Below are positions 47,518-58,877 of a stretch of DNA of 64,000 bases, piece after piece. The notes under the pieces are model-generated. The model saw only the letters and a program-made list of their open reading frames with translations, made no database searches and had not been told where the DNA came from. The stretch covers positions 25,070,965-25,134,964 of the forward strand of contig NC_059082.1 in assembly GCF_020497125.1 (NCBI RefSeq), given 5' to 3'. Origin of the DNA: Mauremys mutica (Eukaryota; Chordata; Testudines; Geoemydidae). Each line of letters opens with the position of its first letter. The first letter of the stretch is position 1. Made by a program: the position numbers and the translations under genes.

Positions 47518-48245
47518 CTACAGATAAAGAGACAATATTTTGATTATACATAGTGTTCTATACTAGTGTCTTGCTTGAAGATCTGCATCTATTTCAGTTG
47601 ATGTGACACTCTCTTAAGCATAAACAAGTTTTTTACTTTGCTAGTTAAGATACAAGCAGTCATAGGCCCAAAATCAGGCCTCATGCTTTCCTCCAGTGTA
47701 GTGCAGAAGGGAGCCAACTCAAACAAATATTGCTAGATTCTGGCCGGTACACATGGAAAAGGCACAGAAAGAATGCCACTGTGGCAGTTAGGGAGTGCAT
47801 GTTAAGTTGGGGAACAGTGACTGCTGCATGCTCCCCTCTAAATCCAACTGATTTTCTATTTGTTAGTGGCGTTGAGGTTAGTGAGCTAAAAAAATAACTT
47901 CTACTTGCCCCTCTATGCGTCATAGAGGGACCAATAGCAGCCTGGCTCGTCAGTGAGCTATGCTAGAGATGGAGGAAGGGAGAGAAAAAGTGAAGGCCCC
48001 ATGATGGCACCACGCCTCCCCATGTATGACCTACTTTTGAGACTACACACCCCTTTTCCATTCCCTGCCATTAAGAAACATATTGAAATGAGAATTCCAC
48101 AGCAATGCCACAGCTGAGCTGCAGAACTAATAGTGTAAATTATATAACGAAGTGGGGGGGGGAGGGAAATGCAGTCCTACTTATTCCCATCTTAGCTTTC
48201 TGACTGGATTCTTGATAAAATAAGGGGGGAAAAGGCAAGTCTAAC

Positions 48246-48324
48246 CTTTTTAATTGTTTTTGTTTGAACACTGGTAAAGATTCCATTCACTGGCTCATAG
48301 ACTGTCACTTTCACATAAGGATCA
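48246..48324 (-). CDS. NEDD4: NEDD4 C2-domain exon (DPYVKV segment)
   Basis: This 79-nt exon follows a long pyrimidine tract and CCAG acceptor (48325 upward) and ends at AAAAAG with donor GTTAGA, a weak but usable site. It encodes DPYVKVTVYEPVNGIFTSVQ and then TKTIKK. The DPYV motif carries one of the conserved Asp residues of the Ca2+-binding loops of C2 domains. One base of the first codon comes from the previous exon; the exon ends in phase 0. An antisense CR1 relic begins only about 100 bases above it. Confidence 0.93.
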
Positions 48325-48424
48325 CTGGAAAAAAAGGGCTGAAAGTTAAAAAACAAACTCCAACAGTTGTCAGTATTATTAATTAGTTTTTAAAATGTTG
48401 AAATGTAAGAATCTTCACAACTCC

Positions 48425-49683
48425 TGTTCATTTAAAGGCCAGAAGGGACTACTGTGATCATTGGTCTGACCACCTGTAGTCCAAAGAACGTAACCAAAGT
48501 AATTCCTTTTGAACTAGACCATAGGCTTTAAAAGTCATATCTTGATTTAACAATTGACAGTGAGAGAATCCATCATGATCCTAAATTGCTCCAATGATTA
48601 ATTACCTCCACTGTTAAAAATGTACAGCTTATTTCCAGTCAGAATTTAACCTAGCTTCAACCTCCAGACATACCCTTATCTGCTAAAGAGCCCATTATGA
48701 AATATTTGTTCCCCATATAGGTAATTATAGACAGTGATGAAGTCACCCCTTAATCTTCTCTTTGTTAAACTGAGCAGATAGAGCTCTGTAAAGTATGTTT
48801 TCTAATCCTTTAACTCTTGTGGTTCTTTTCAAAACCCTCCCCAGTTTATCAACATTCTTGAATTGTTGACCACTAAAACTGGGAACAGGATGTTACAGAA
48901 GCTGTCACACCAGTGCCAAATACAGAGATAAAATAACCTCTCCCCTCATACTCGAGATACCCATTTATGCATCTAAGGATCCCATTAGCCCTTTTGACAG
49001 TATCTCACTGAAAGCTCATGTTCAGCTGATTATCCACCATGACTCCCAAATCTTCTTTGGAGTGCTTTCCCAGGATAGTTCCCCATCTTGTAAATATGGC
49101 CTATATTATTTGTTTCTAGATGTATGCGTTTACATTTAGCCATATTAAAATGCATTTTGCTTGCTTGCACCAAGTTTACAAACTAATCCAGATCGTTCTG
49201 TATCAGTGACCTCTCCTCCTCATTATTTACACCACCCCAATTTGTGTCATCCGTAAACTTTAAACAGCTATTTTGTGTTTTCTTCCAGGTCATTGATAAA
49301 AGCATTAAATAGTGTAGGGTCAAGAACCAGTCCCTGTGGGACCCCACTAAAAACACCTCCTCTCCATGATTTTCTGTTTACAATTATATATTGAGACCTA
49401 CCAATTAGCCACTATTTAATGTGTGCCTTGTTAATTTTGAATAGCTCTGCTTAAAAAAAAAAGTGCCTTAAAGAAGTCTAAATATATTACAGCATCACTA
49501 TTATCTTTATCAACCTAACCTGAAACTTCATAACGAGATATCAGTTTGACAGGATCTATTTTCCATAAACACTTATTGAATGGCATTAATTATACTGCCC
49601 TCCTTTAATGCTCAATTAACAGAGTCCTGTATCAGCTACTCCATTATCTTGCCTGGAAACAATGTAAGACTGACAGGCCTATA
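48425..49683 (-). mobile_element. CR1 LINE, antisense, about 1.25 kb
   Basis: From 'aaaggccagaagggactact' through 'aagtcaccccttaatcttct', 'ttcagctgattatccaccat' and 'gtccctgtgggaccccacta' to 'ggaaacaatgtaagactgac', this is the complement of the CR1 3' half in unbroken order, with small deletions. The right end abuts a Penelope-like fragment at 49684, suggesting that element inserted into or truncated the CR1. Confidence 0.88.
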
Positions 49684-50130
49684 AACAGTTTGACAAACTG
49701 GACACCATCAAATTAGGCCTGAATAAAGACTGGGAGTGGATGGGTCACTACAAGAACTAAAAAAAAACAAAAAACCCACCAACTAATTTACCCATGCTAA
49801 TTTCCCCTACTGTTACTCACACCTTCTTGTGAACTGTTTGAAATGAGCCACCCTGATTACCACTACAAAAGTGATGTTTTATCCTGCTGATAATAGCTCA
49901 CTTTAATTGAATTGTCTCGACACCCCACTTGATAAGGCAACTCCCATCTTTTCATGTACTGCTACATACATCTTCCTACTGTATTTTCCACTCCATGCAT
50001 CTGATGAAGTGGGTTTTAGCCCACGAAAGCTTATGCCCAAATACATTTGTCTATAAGGTGCCACAAGGACTCCTCATTGTTTTTGCTGATACAGATTAAC
50101 ATGGCTACCACTCTGAAACCTGTCTCCCTT
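49684..50130 (+). mobile_element. Penelope-like 3' fragment with hammerhead-like motif
   Basis: It opens with a short coding relic (LGLNKDWEWMGHYKN, 49714-49758). A non-coding body follows (ctgctgataatagctcactt) and then the tail ctgatgaagtgggttttagc, with ACTAACATGGCTACCACTCT-like text at its end. The family is very common in turtles in my memory. The class assignment as Penelope-like rests on the coding relic and the ribozyme-like fold and is an inference. Confidence 0.55.
49997..50036 (+). ncRNA. Hammerhead-ribozyme-like fold (best copy)
   Basis: Order seen: GCAT (stem I), CTGATGA (core), one extra A, GTGGG-TTTTAG-CCCAC (stem II), GAAA (core), GC, TT, ATGC (closing stem I). GCAT pairs with ATGC and GTGGG with CCCAC without mismatch. 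Stem III would be one base pair, or AGCT pairing between two molecules. The A between CTGATGA and stem II departs from the canonical core, so activity is uncertain. Confidence 0.45.
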
Positions 50131-50182
50131 CTACAGTCACCCACATCTACTGAGCTGGTGGATTGTGTGCCATACTCTAGCT

Positions 50183-51110
50183 CAGTGGTCACCAACTGGT
50201 TGATCACGATCGACTGGTCGATCCTAGAGGATCTCTCAGTCGATCGTGATCTTTGGCACCACAGCGGGGCTGCCGCTAAGACAGGCTCCCTGCCTGCCCC
50301 CGTCCCACGCAGCTCCCAGAAACAGCTATCATAGCCCTGCAGGCGGGGTGGGAGAGGGCGGGGGGGAGAAAGAGGTCTCCCTCTGCGTGCTGCTCCTGGC
50401 TGCAAGTACTATCCCTGCAGCTCACATTTGCCAGGAACGGGGAGAGCTGAGGCTGATGGGAGCTGTGGGGGTGGTGCTTGCAGAGAGGGGCAGTGTGTGG
50501 AGCCACGTGCCACCTGCTCCCCCCCACCCGGGGCCATAGGGGTGCACTGGCCCCTTCTGGGATCGGCGTGGGGCTGGGGTAGGCAGGGAGCCTGTCTTAG
50601 CAGCAGCCATGCTACGCTGCCAACCAGGAGCTGCCAGAGGTAAGTGCTGCCTAGCGGGAGGCTTTACCCCAACCCCTAGCCCACTCCCGGAGCCAGCACC
50701 CCAACCCCCTCCTGCACCCAACCCTCTCCTGCACCCTGAACCCCAGCCCTGACCCCCCCTGAGCCAACACCCCCACCTGCACCTCAACATTCTGCCACAG
50801 GCCAAAGCCCCCTCCTGCACCCAAACTCCCTCCCAGAGCTTACACCCCTCACCCACTCCTGCACCCCAAACCCCAGGCTCAGCCCAGAGCCCCCTCCCAC
50901 ACTGCAAACCCCTTGGCCCCAGCCAGAGCCCACAACCCCTCCCAAAGCCCAACCTCCTACCCCAGCCCAGTGAAAGTGAGTGAGGGCGAGTGACGGAGGG
51001 GAGGGGGGTGGAGTAAGTGGGGTGGGGCTTTGGGGAAGGGGCGGAGTAGATCCTGGATTGCCCTTAAATTCAAAAAGTGATCTTGGGCATAAAGAGGTTG
51101 GAGACCACTG
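50183..51110. mobile_element. GC-rich hAT non-autonomous element
   Basis: Ends CAGTGGTCACCAACTGGTTG and GAGGTTGGAGACCACTG are inverted. The flanks CTCTAGCT (50175-50182) and GTCTAGCT (51111-51118) form a near-perfect 8-bp duplication. The interior is very C- or G-rich (ccccaacccctagcccactc) with no transposase. The long open frames across it are compositional. Confidence 0.88.
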
Positions 51111-51473
51111 GTCTAGCTCCTGCTACTAAGGCATGAATAAGAACAGGGATTACAGCATTCACAGCTAATATTTTGAGCTACTGTGATTTAGCTACAACCT
51201 TACCTGCAGAAAAATATGCTTACGACACCTGACCAAATAGACTCTTGGGCAAGACAACAAGGAATCTTCAGTTTGACAGCCTTAGTAGAAAGGGCCAGAG
51301 ACTGGATAATTAGCATAATTTTGATTTTTTTTTCGTGGCAAGGAAATTTAACAGGACTTGAATGTACATTGGTACTAGATGGAATAGTAAACCGAGTATT
51401 ATCCAATATTAGATTTTTGTGAAAAAAAATGTACCATTAATTCCACCTTTAGAGACCAAGCACATACCCTTAC

Positions 51474-51547
51474 CTGGCTCCTAAAATATCCTTTTTGGCC
51501 AGACCAATTCCAGCTATGATCTTCACCCTCACAATTCGTGTGTTTTC
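51474..51547 (-). CDS. NEDD4: NEDD4 C2-domain exon (first C2 strands)
   Basis: This 74-nt exon is flanked by a TTTCAG acceptor (ending 51548) and a GTAAGG donor (51473 downward). It translates as ENTRIVRVKIIAGIGLAKKD followed by ILGA and the first two bases of the next Ser. This is the start of the NEDD4-type C2 domain, a Ca2+/phospholipid-binding module that recruits the ligase to membranes. It is in phase 0 at its 5' end, so the preceding exon, holding the C2-form start codon, ends on a codon boundary. That exon was not found in 51.6-64 kb. Phase and sequence continue perfectly into the 48.3-kb exon (AG|T = Ser, then DPY). Confidence 0.93.
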
Positions 51548-52107
51548 CTGAAATATAAAATAAAATTACAGTCCATCCCAACCTCAATTTAAAAGTTTAT
51601 TTTTCCACAGTTTAAAAAAACAACAAAAAAAAAACACAATCCCACATCAACCTTTGGCATAACTGATTTCAGACTGAAAGCTAGTCTAATCCAGATACTA
51701 TATTTTGATACAAATCTGCTACTGAAATTCTGGATGATTTCTTTTACTTGCATCCCTTATTAAATACCACCACCATTGATTCACACCATACTAAAAACAG
51801 ATCTTAGTTAACTTGAATTGCTAATATCCCAAAATTATCATGATACGTTTGGGAAATATCCTCCAGATTACACATTTCTTTCCTGGAGGACCAAAAGAAT
51901 TGAAAGTCTGCTCAACAGGATGAATCAGTCAGTAAGGAAGGAAATTCCCAGAGACAGAGGATAACCGAAAGAATAAAGGATTGTTATATGCCGCAAACAG
52001 CTCTCTCATTTGTACATAAAAATGTCAACATTTATTACTTCTGCAAAATAGTCTTATCAGGAGCATTTTACTTCAAGTGGTAGATAGTTAACCTAAAGAT
52101 GGTTAGC

Positions 52108-52412
52108 AGAGAGCGAAGCCAGATCTAGACTAGGAACTTTTGCCAGTAATATTGGTTAGGGGTGTGATTTTTTTTTTTTAAAGTTACATTTGTGTACTGG
52201 CAAAAGCCTTAATGTAGACAGTTACACAGTGCTTTTGCCAGGATAGCTTATTTTGGTCAGGGGACTGGTATAAACGATATACTGGCAAAAGCACTCTTAC
52301 TGATCTAAGTTGAGTCTAAACCAGGAGGGTCTGCTAGTATAGCTATAGTATAGTATAGTATAACTAAGCTATACCAGCAAACTTTGTCTAGTGCAGACTA
52401 GACCTCAGTATT
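52108..52412. mobile_element. MITE with degenerate TIRs
   Basis: The left end agatctagactaggaacttt and the complement of the right end, aggtctagtctgcactagac, are similar. Inside are several cc/aggcaaaagc blocks (52180, 52228, 52282). A TATAG microsatellite lies at 52344-52366. Target duplication unclear. Confidence 0.55.
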
Positions 52413-53499
52413 ACTACAGTTTTTGTTTGTTTTGTTAAACTCTAGGTGTTCCTGGAAATGATTGCTCATTATTCAGGGTAGAGCAGTAACAGCTTAATTT
52501 AGGAACTACATATTCAAAACAAAGTTGACATGTTGTGAGGCTCTGTATACGATAGCATAAGAGGCCTTATCAAGTTTAATAGAGGAGACCTCTTGAGATG
52601 ACCTAGGAGACCAACACAACCAGGAATGCTAGAACTCTTCCAAGGCCATTTTGGAAGGAGAAGGATTAACAATTTCCTGCTTGGATAATAGCTTTGTAAG
52701 GGACCAGTAGTTTGAGACCTCACTGCTGGGCCCACAAATGATTCATGCTGCCCCAAATGGCAGGGGCGTCGAGAAGGGGATGACAATCTAAAGGGGAGAA
52801 CATGTGATTGCCCCATGTCTCCTCTGCCTAGCGACATCCCCCCTGCCCGAGTCCGCTGCCACTCTCTCCACCCCATGTTACCTGCATGGGAGTGAAGGGT
52901 ACTCTGTCCTTCTCCTGCTGCACCACCCCTTCCTGGCATTTTCTGCTCTCTCCCTGGCAGCCATGTCTGGGCAGGCTGTAGCCGCATCTCATGCGGCTAA
53001 AGTGACCATTCTGGGTCGCTGCTCTGTGCGATGCAGCAGCTCCCTGAGAGAGCCTGGCTGCAGAAGTGGTGGTGCCCCCCCCACCCCGCCTCTGCAGATA
53101 GGGGCCAAGCGAGCCAGAAACATGCCAGAGGGAGGAGAATCTGGCTCACTGAGCCCCTGTCCCTGGCAGCCAGGCTCAGGTAGGGGGATGCTGCTACATC
53201 GCTGGCAATCATGTGGTCGCCAAAAGCTTTGTTGGCATAATATTGCCAATGATGGCCATAAAATAGTGTGGATGGATATTCACTTTAAGGACCTGGCTAG
53301 AAATTGATCCAGGTGATGCTCGACCTGTAAGGGAGTTATGGCCCTTTGGGATTTGCCATGATGGAGTGCAAAAAAAAAAATTCCTTCCCACAACCTCAGA
53401 TTGGAGAACAAGAGATTTTCCCCATCCCCAAATTTAAAATTATTAGAAAGTCATTTTGGCCTAATAACCTTGAAGAGATAGTCAAATGGTAGTTTTGCG
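52413..53499. other. GC-richer unassigned stretch
   Basis: 52730-53330 is GC-rich (cctgagagagcctggctgca) and carries 157- and 167-residue frames on opposite strands. These are Ser, Pro and Gly-rich without motifs. It is probably the inside of an unrecognised repeat. Confidence 0.35.
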
Positions 53500-53613
53500 T
53501 GTTCAGTGCATGAAAGAGGGCAATCTGTCTGGGGATTGGGCCTGCTTTGAGCATGGGGTTGGACTAGATATCCCCCTGAGGTCCCTTCCAACCCTGATAT
53601 TCTATGATTCTAT
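53500..53613 (+). mobile_element. CR1 3' tail
   Basis: It contains GGGGTTGGACTAGATATCCC, CCTGAGGTCCCTTCCAACCC and the terminal octamer microsatellite ATTCTATG ATTCTATG (53599-53613), the diagnostic CR1 3' end. It is heavily 5'-truncated. Confidence 0.9.
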
Positions 53614-55504
53614 GACATGTGATGTGGGTTTTAACCAGGCTACGATTTTTATTCGTCAAATTATATCCAAAGTTCCTGCTGAGGGCCAGCCCACCAAATC
53701 ACTCCCACCTCACTGATCCTTTGCCATTTCTGAGGGTTCCCTCTGCAGGGGGAGCCAATCACCACACTAGGAGGGTCTCTGGGTGCCTCCACTCGCCCAC
53801 TAGCATCACTGCCTCTTTCAAGGGTTGAGATAAGAGGGGACATAGACCCAACCCCAGCCAGCACTGCCATCAAGTGCATTGGCGGGGCAGTCCCTTGGAG
53901 TAGTGCCCCACCCCCTGGTTTGCATTTGTTCCCAAGGGGTTAGACATGATGCCCCCACCTCAAAAGGAGATGTCCCCCATTTTGCCTTTTGGGATCTGGA
54001 GCCTAAACCAGTAAATTCCTGCACTGGGCACCTGCCAAAAGTTGTGACAATTAAATGACTCACATTAATCCAAACTGACCTCTGGGAGGAGGAGAATTCC
54101 AGCCATTCAGTAGCCCAAAACTCAGCCCTGAGGTTCTACTACAAGAAAGGCAAAAACCCCAACCAGCATTGGCCAATCTGCTGGTATAGTGAAAAATTCC
54201 TTTCCAACCCCAAAGTAGGCAACAATCACAGCCTGCAGTGACCCAGATAAAGGTGGGAGGGTGGATTAAACTATTGGAAATCAGCAAACAGGAAGTAGCA
54301 TTGAGCATGACTCTTATCATGGATCCAAATCTCATGCAAAATTCCTCAAGACCTTACGGTGCCAAATCCTGTGAGATTTCAAGCACACCCCAGAAGTCCT
54401 GTGGGGGACTGGAAATCTTGCAGGACTCAGGCTATGCTGTCCTTTTGCCCTCTCCCATTTCACGAGCCACCAAAACAAACCCCTTACTAGACTCAGGACC
54501 CTCTTTGCAAAGCTACAACAACTGACTTTATTATGCTATTTCTTGCTTCTCCCCCAAGTCTGTTAAATATATTAGCTACAATAGATTTTGGTGCTTTACT
54601 CATTTCTATCATCATAAAAACAGAACCACCAGGTATTAGACTTGACAGTTTGTTGAACAGTTCAATGAGGGAGTCTCAAAAAAAACACACCACCCAGAGT
54701 GTAGTCAGTCAAGAGCTCATGACCTAACACTGGATTAACCGAGTAAATATACAAAGCTAAATACGGCAGTCTGAATATACTAGACTGTTGGCATAAACAA
54801 TGTATTCTTTATCAATAAAGCTTCAATACAAGAATTAACAAAGAATGAATGGCATTTCACGTCATGCATTTAACAACCCAAGACAAGTCTGAGTTTATGC
54901 AACAGTTTGATACGCTTAAGAGAGACTAAATTCAACAAATTCCAGCATATACAGAGCTTCTCAGAAAAGGAGATAAAAAAAATTTCAGTGCAAACTTTAA
55001 GTAGTTCAAGTATTTTTATTCACTTGAATGGCTAGGCCTGCACATTACCAGTCTTAACTTTAACACTGGGTGAAGATGCAGTCTCAGAAGATTTTGTAGA
55101 CCAAAGAACTCTTTGAAAAGGGACAACCTCTGACAGCATTTTCAAAACTGGAGACTTATTACAGTCTGTTGCTTTGTGCGCTTAAAATGAAGTTTGGTTA
55201 CATAAAATCTTGGATGTCAATCATAAAATCCGCAAAGGAATTTAGGCTCCTAATTTGTATTCAGATTTCTAATGTCCATTGATTTCAATGGAAATTAGGA
55301 GTATAAGGGGCTTCATAGATTCTGTCACAAGAGCCAAAATTTATAGAGTTTAATCTGGAAGAAAAAAAAAAAAAAAAGGAAAGAAATGGCATAGTAACAC
55401 CATATTCGCACTGTTAAAACTGGAGGATTAGGCAGTAATAAACACCAACATTCTTCAAAAGCAGATCTGTTGGCCACAGGCAGAGTTCTGTATTAGTCAC
55501 TACA
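53614..55504. other. Unassigned stretch, probable old repeat at 54040-54250
   Basis: The phrase aaaattcctttccaacccca (54189) is a motif I associate with CR1-linked turtle repeats. The rest to 55504 is AT-rich with a foldback-like block at 55230-55320 (ttgatttcaatggaaattag). Confidence 0.35.
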
Positions 55505-55685
55505 AGGGACAAGGTGGGCAAGATATCTTTTATTGCACCAGCTGGGGCCCCTGACCTGAAGAAGAGCTCTGTGGCTCAAAAGCTTCTCTTTCTCACCCAC
55601 AGAAATAGGCTCAAAGATATTACCTCACCCCCCTTGTCTCTTTAATATCCTGGGACTGACACGGCTATATCTAACCTGTATTAGT
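55505..55685 (+). mobile_element. Penelope-like tail fragment with decayed hammerhead-like motif
   Basis: CTGAAGA (55556-55562), an extra A, GAGC-TCTGTG-GCTC, AAAA and GCTT show the same order as the 50.0-kb copy, with GAAA decayed to AAAA. It continues aaagatattacctcaccccc and ends gggactgacacggctatatc. The same tail occurs at 27.0 and 63.05 kb. Confidence 0.6.
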
Positions 55686-56250
55686 CACAACAAATCAGTT
55701 GCCCATGATGGTTTCATCCAAGACCACTCTCTTCTGAAAATCTTTAGTAGTGGAATGGAGTGGGAGAGAAGTCCATGATGGGGTAGGATCAAAGGCCTGG
55801 TCAACACTACCAAGTTAGGTCAACACAAATCCACTTGCATCAACTTAGTTATACATGTGGCTACACTTAAATTGGTCTCCCACCTGGTAAGCGGCCAGTT
55901 ACAGTGACACAGTAACACCACATCTCAGAGCAGCACAGAGCCATGGTCATCCTAGTAAGGTCAACACAGTATGATTAGACATTGCAGTAGTTGTACTGAG
56001 TAACAGTCCTCCAGCACACATTCCACAATGCCTCTGTCCCTGCAACAGTGACCATTCCAATCACAATCTCCACTGCCCATGGGTCACAGAGGCTGGACAC
56101 CTGTTCTCCTGCCACCATCTCCTTTCAGCCCCCTCTCCCCCTCCCCATGTACATTTGAAATGCCTTTTCCTTACTGTCCACCTTTGTTGTTTGCATCCAA
56201 CTGCTCAAGTGACCATGCCAGCTACACATACACACAGAGCTATTAGATGT

Positions 56251-56406
56251 ATTCCAGCTTGGAAGAGGGAAGTAGTACAGCATCTCCTTGGCCTGTGGGA
56301 AGAAGAGGCTATGCAAGTACAGCTACGGCTCACTCACAGAAACAACAATTTTATGAGTAGATGGAGCAGGGTGATTTGGACAATGGGGCATGACAGAGAT
56401 CATGGA
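56251..56406 (+). pseudogene. Harbinger Myb domain relic
   Basis: The frame reads WKREVVQHLLGLWEEEAMQV and on to MGHDRDHG. This corresponds to the Trp, LLGLWGEE, QLRS.HRN and RGHDRD positions of the Harbinger Myb/SANT domain. The rest of the exon cannot be followed in frame, so it is a pseudogene. Confidence 0.65.
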
Positions 56407-56550
56407 AAGTGAAGGAACTATGCTAGGCATACCACAAAGCAAGCAAGAGCAACACAAGACCTGGTGCTGCACCACAGACCTGCATGCCAACGAACTGCAT
56501 GCTAGACTTAGAAGTCACCCCATTGGTACCCTGCAGGTGACTGCTGATAC

Positions 56551-56717
56551 TAGGGATGTAAAACAGTAAACGATTAATGGGTAAGCATTGGTCTCATCAG
56601 TTAACCCAGCTTAACTGTTAATCTCCAGCCTTTGGCAGCCCGCATCTGCTGGCCGACCCCAGGATATAATTTTAATAGTTTAACTGGTTAATTTTTTAAA
56701 CAATATTTACATCCCTA
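56551..56717. mobile_element. hAT MITE nested in the third Harbinger relic
   Basis: Ends TAGGGATGTAAA and TTTACATCCCTA are perfect inverted repeats. Flanks gctgatac and gttgatgc agree at 6 of 8 positions, an aged 8-bp duplication. Confidence 0.8.
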
Positions 56718-57279
56718 GTTGATGCCTATGATAGTGACTCTCCTCCTTGCTGTTCATGGCAGGGAGTAGAGGGCAGTGGACTCAAAAAATGCTGAGAGCC
56801 TAGAATTGTTTGAAACTCCAGAGGAGTCTAGCCATTCCTGCCAGGGAAGCGCAGATGAGCCCTCTGACAAAGGGGGAGGGAGCTTGGATAAGTGTGTACA
56901 TGAACTATTCCTTGCAGAATGTTTTTTGTTTATTTGTTTTCCTTTCCCTCAAACCTTCTCCCCCTTCATTCTTCCCAGGGCCTTTGTTCTCTTATAAAAA
57001 TGGCAAATAGGCCAGGTGCAAGTTAAGACAAACTGATTGATTTTTCATTATTTTCTTCTCACTTTATCCCAGTAAAACAAAAAGGTTAGAGAATACATTC
57101 TAGAAAGAGTTGTATGGCAATCTGGTTACACAATCCACATTAGGTGAGCATAATGGTGTACAGGTACAAACAGAAGTAGAATCAACCTCCACTTTTCATT
57201 TCTTTGGCTTGTTGTGCTATGCAGAGGCCTATGCGGAGTCCTTTGTTTATCAGAACAGCAATGTCTGACTCTTATCCTC

Positions 57280-57388
57280 TAGAGATCTCAATGATGCTTT
57301 CATGTAGATACTCTACAATCCTCTCTTGTAGATTTCTATGGATTGCAGCCCTGTTCTTCCTCCAGGATAGGACACTTTACCATGCCAT
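57280..57388 (-). pseudogene. Antisense coding-like segment, second copy
   Basis: The minus strand reads WHGKVSYPGG and, after one frame change, RKNRAAIHRNLQERIVEYLH followed by ESIIEIS. It aligns with HGKVCY, NKAAL.RNL and YLHESFVEIS at 5520-5640. Position relative to Myb is the same in both elements. The product is not recognised. Confidence 0.45.
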
Positions 57389-57841
57389 TCTGCCTTGAGT
57401 TTGGCTAGCACCAGAGGTTAACAGGCTAGGGGCAAGGTGACTTTAGGACAGCTGAGCTTTGTGCCTCTGTCACAGTCAAGTGAGAGATATCAGCCAAAAA
57501 TCATTGCCTGTGAAAACAGTGTCAATATATTTACTATCATTTCCTTGTCTCTGTACCTAGGGAGGGGGACAAACCATATAACGACATGTGACATTACTTC
57601 CCCCTGCCAGGCCACATTCATGGTTTTGAGCTTGAGACGTCTGTAGCAAGGTGCTCCAAAGCTACAGGGTCAATAAGCATCTCTTATTAAGGGTATTTGG
57701 GGGAGTCACATAAAGGGGGTTTTGAGACACCCCCCCCGACCAAAAAACAAATAGATACACTATTAGATTTGATCAGCAGCCTCTGGCGCTGTGGCCTTCA
57801 GGGGATCTCCCCCAGCTCTACAGCTGCTGAATGTCTGACCC

Positions 57842-58060
57842 TGATCAGAATGAGAAAGAAGAGGACTAGGGAGGTGATGTTCTGTGAGATCCTTCAAGCC
57901 GCAATTGTCTTGGACCATGATCAAAGATCTTAGAGGACCCTTTAGAATACAAAAGAGGAGGAAAGACTGAAAACAGAGTGGTTGCTCAGGCAACATACAC
58001 AAGAGTTGCAGAGCATGGTTGGCCTATAGCCCAAAGATCACACTCAGCAACCTTTGTAGT
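57842..58060 (+). pseudogene. Harbinger Myb C-terminal exon relic
   Basis: The stretch LIRMRKKRTREVMFCEILQA followed by DHDQRS corresponds to the basic RRKKR..DMF.E motif of Myb exon 2 (compare RRRKKKTGDEMFDEV at 6667). A frame change then leads to EERLKTEWLLRQHTQELQS, the likely remnant of the Glu/Arg-rich helix. Confidence 0.55.
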
Positions 58061-58524
58061 CATTGAGAACTCCTTGGCTACTACTCTTACACCCCCCAGC
58101 ATTCCGCATAGCACTGTGGTGCATAGCCTTACCTCTTCCACCACACTGCAGGATAAGAATGTTAGCTACACACATGCAGACCTGTGAAAAAAAAAAAAAT
58201 CACAGGCTGGTGTGTATACAGCCACAATGAACTTCACTAACTACTGCTTCCATACAGGGGCATCAATGTTTACTATTTATTTCTTTCTCACTAGGGATTG
58301 TTGCCAAAAGCTTTTAACCTTGTTTGGGTTTTTTTGGATTTTATTGTATGCCAAAACAACAGTTAACAAAAAACTCAAGTTCTATTTTTTAGAAAGCCAG
58401 AGTATTTTTATGAGTTCACACCAGGGGTTGCGGAATATACAGCAGAAGGCAAAGGCCCAGTGATATTTATGAATGTACTTCAAGTATTATGGAACTCATA
58501 GCAGCAGGCAAAGATCCTACTTAC

Positions 58525-58877
58525 TAGGGCGACCATACGTCCCATTTTGGCCAGGACAGTCCCTTTTTTAAACCCTATCCTGACTTTTGGCAAAAGTAGG
58601 CATTTGTCCCATTTGCTCTTGCCAACTGATCAAGCTAGCAAGTGTAAATGGGACAAAGACCCACTTCTGTCAAAACACTCCAGTGCAGAGGAATGGGGGG
58701 GTGCGCGCATCGATGCCAGCCTGTGCAGGGGGACAATGCCAGCAACAGCCCCACCCCTGCGAGAGGGGGGACCAATCAGATCTCTGGTGAACAGTGACAC
58801 CAGCTCTGCTGGGGGAGAGGGCTTGACCTAGCCCCACATGGTGTCCCATTTCCCATTTGGGAAATATGGTCACCCTA
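58525..58877. mobile_element. hAT MITE, 353 bp
   Basis: Ends TAGGGCGACCATACGTCCCA and GGGAAATATGGTCACCCTA are inverted. Flanks ctacttac and ctaccaac agree at 6 of 8 positions. The interior is partly GC-rich and non-coding. Confidence 0.82.

Larger units (their letters stand above)
55797..58180 (+). mobile_element. Third PIF/Harbinger relic with Myb remains
   Basis: The left end ggcctggtcaacactaccaa resembles the GGCCTGGTCTACACTA end at 4502. Inside on plus are LLGLWEEEAMQVQLRLTHRN, then MGHDRDHG (56251-56406, Myb domain), and RMRKKRTREVMFCEILQA (57848-57905, Myb exon 2). The antisense peptide also seen in the first element lies at 57280-57388. A hAT MITE is nested at 56551-56717. No right TIR was found, so the right limit is approximate. 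Confidence 0.7.

Noticed and set aside
50422..50952. 176-residue minus-strand open frame, Gly/Trp/Cys-rich
   Set aside because: It lies inside the GC-rich hAT MITE with proven ends and TSD; the frame follows from C-rich composition and has no domain.
50422..51060. CpG island or NEDD4 promoter for the C2 form
   Set aside because: GC-rich but C-rich rather than CpG-rich, and bounded exactly by hAT ends; it lies downstream of the first C2 exon found.
52514..53307. Overlapping 157- and 167-residue frames on both strands
   Set aside because: GC-rich stretch with open frames on both strands and no recognisable protein; more likely compositional.
57697..57933. 78-residue frame as an intact small gene
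   Set aside because: Its only recognisable part (RMRKKRTREVMFCEI) is the Harbinger Myb second exon; upstream residues are unrelated.
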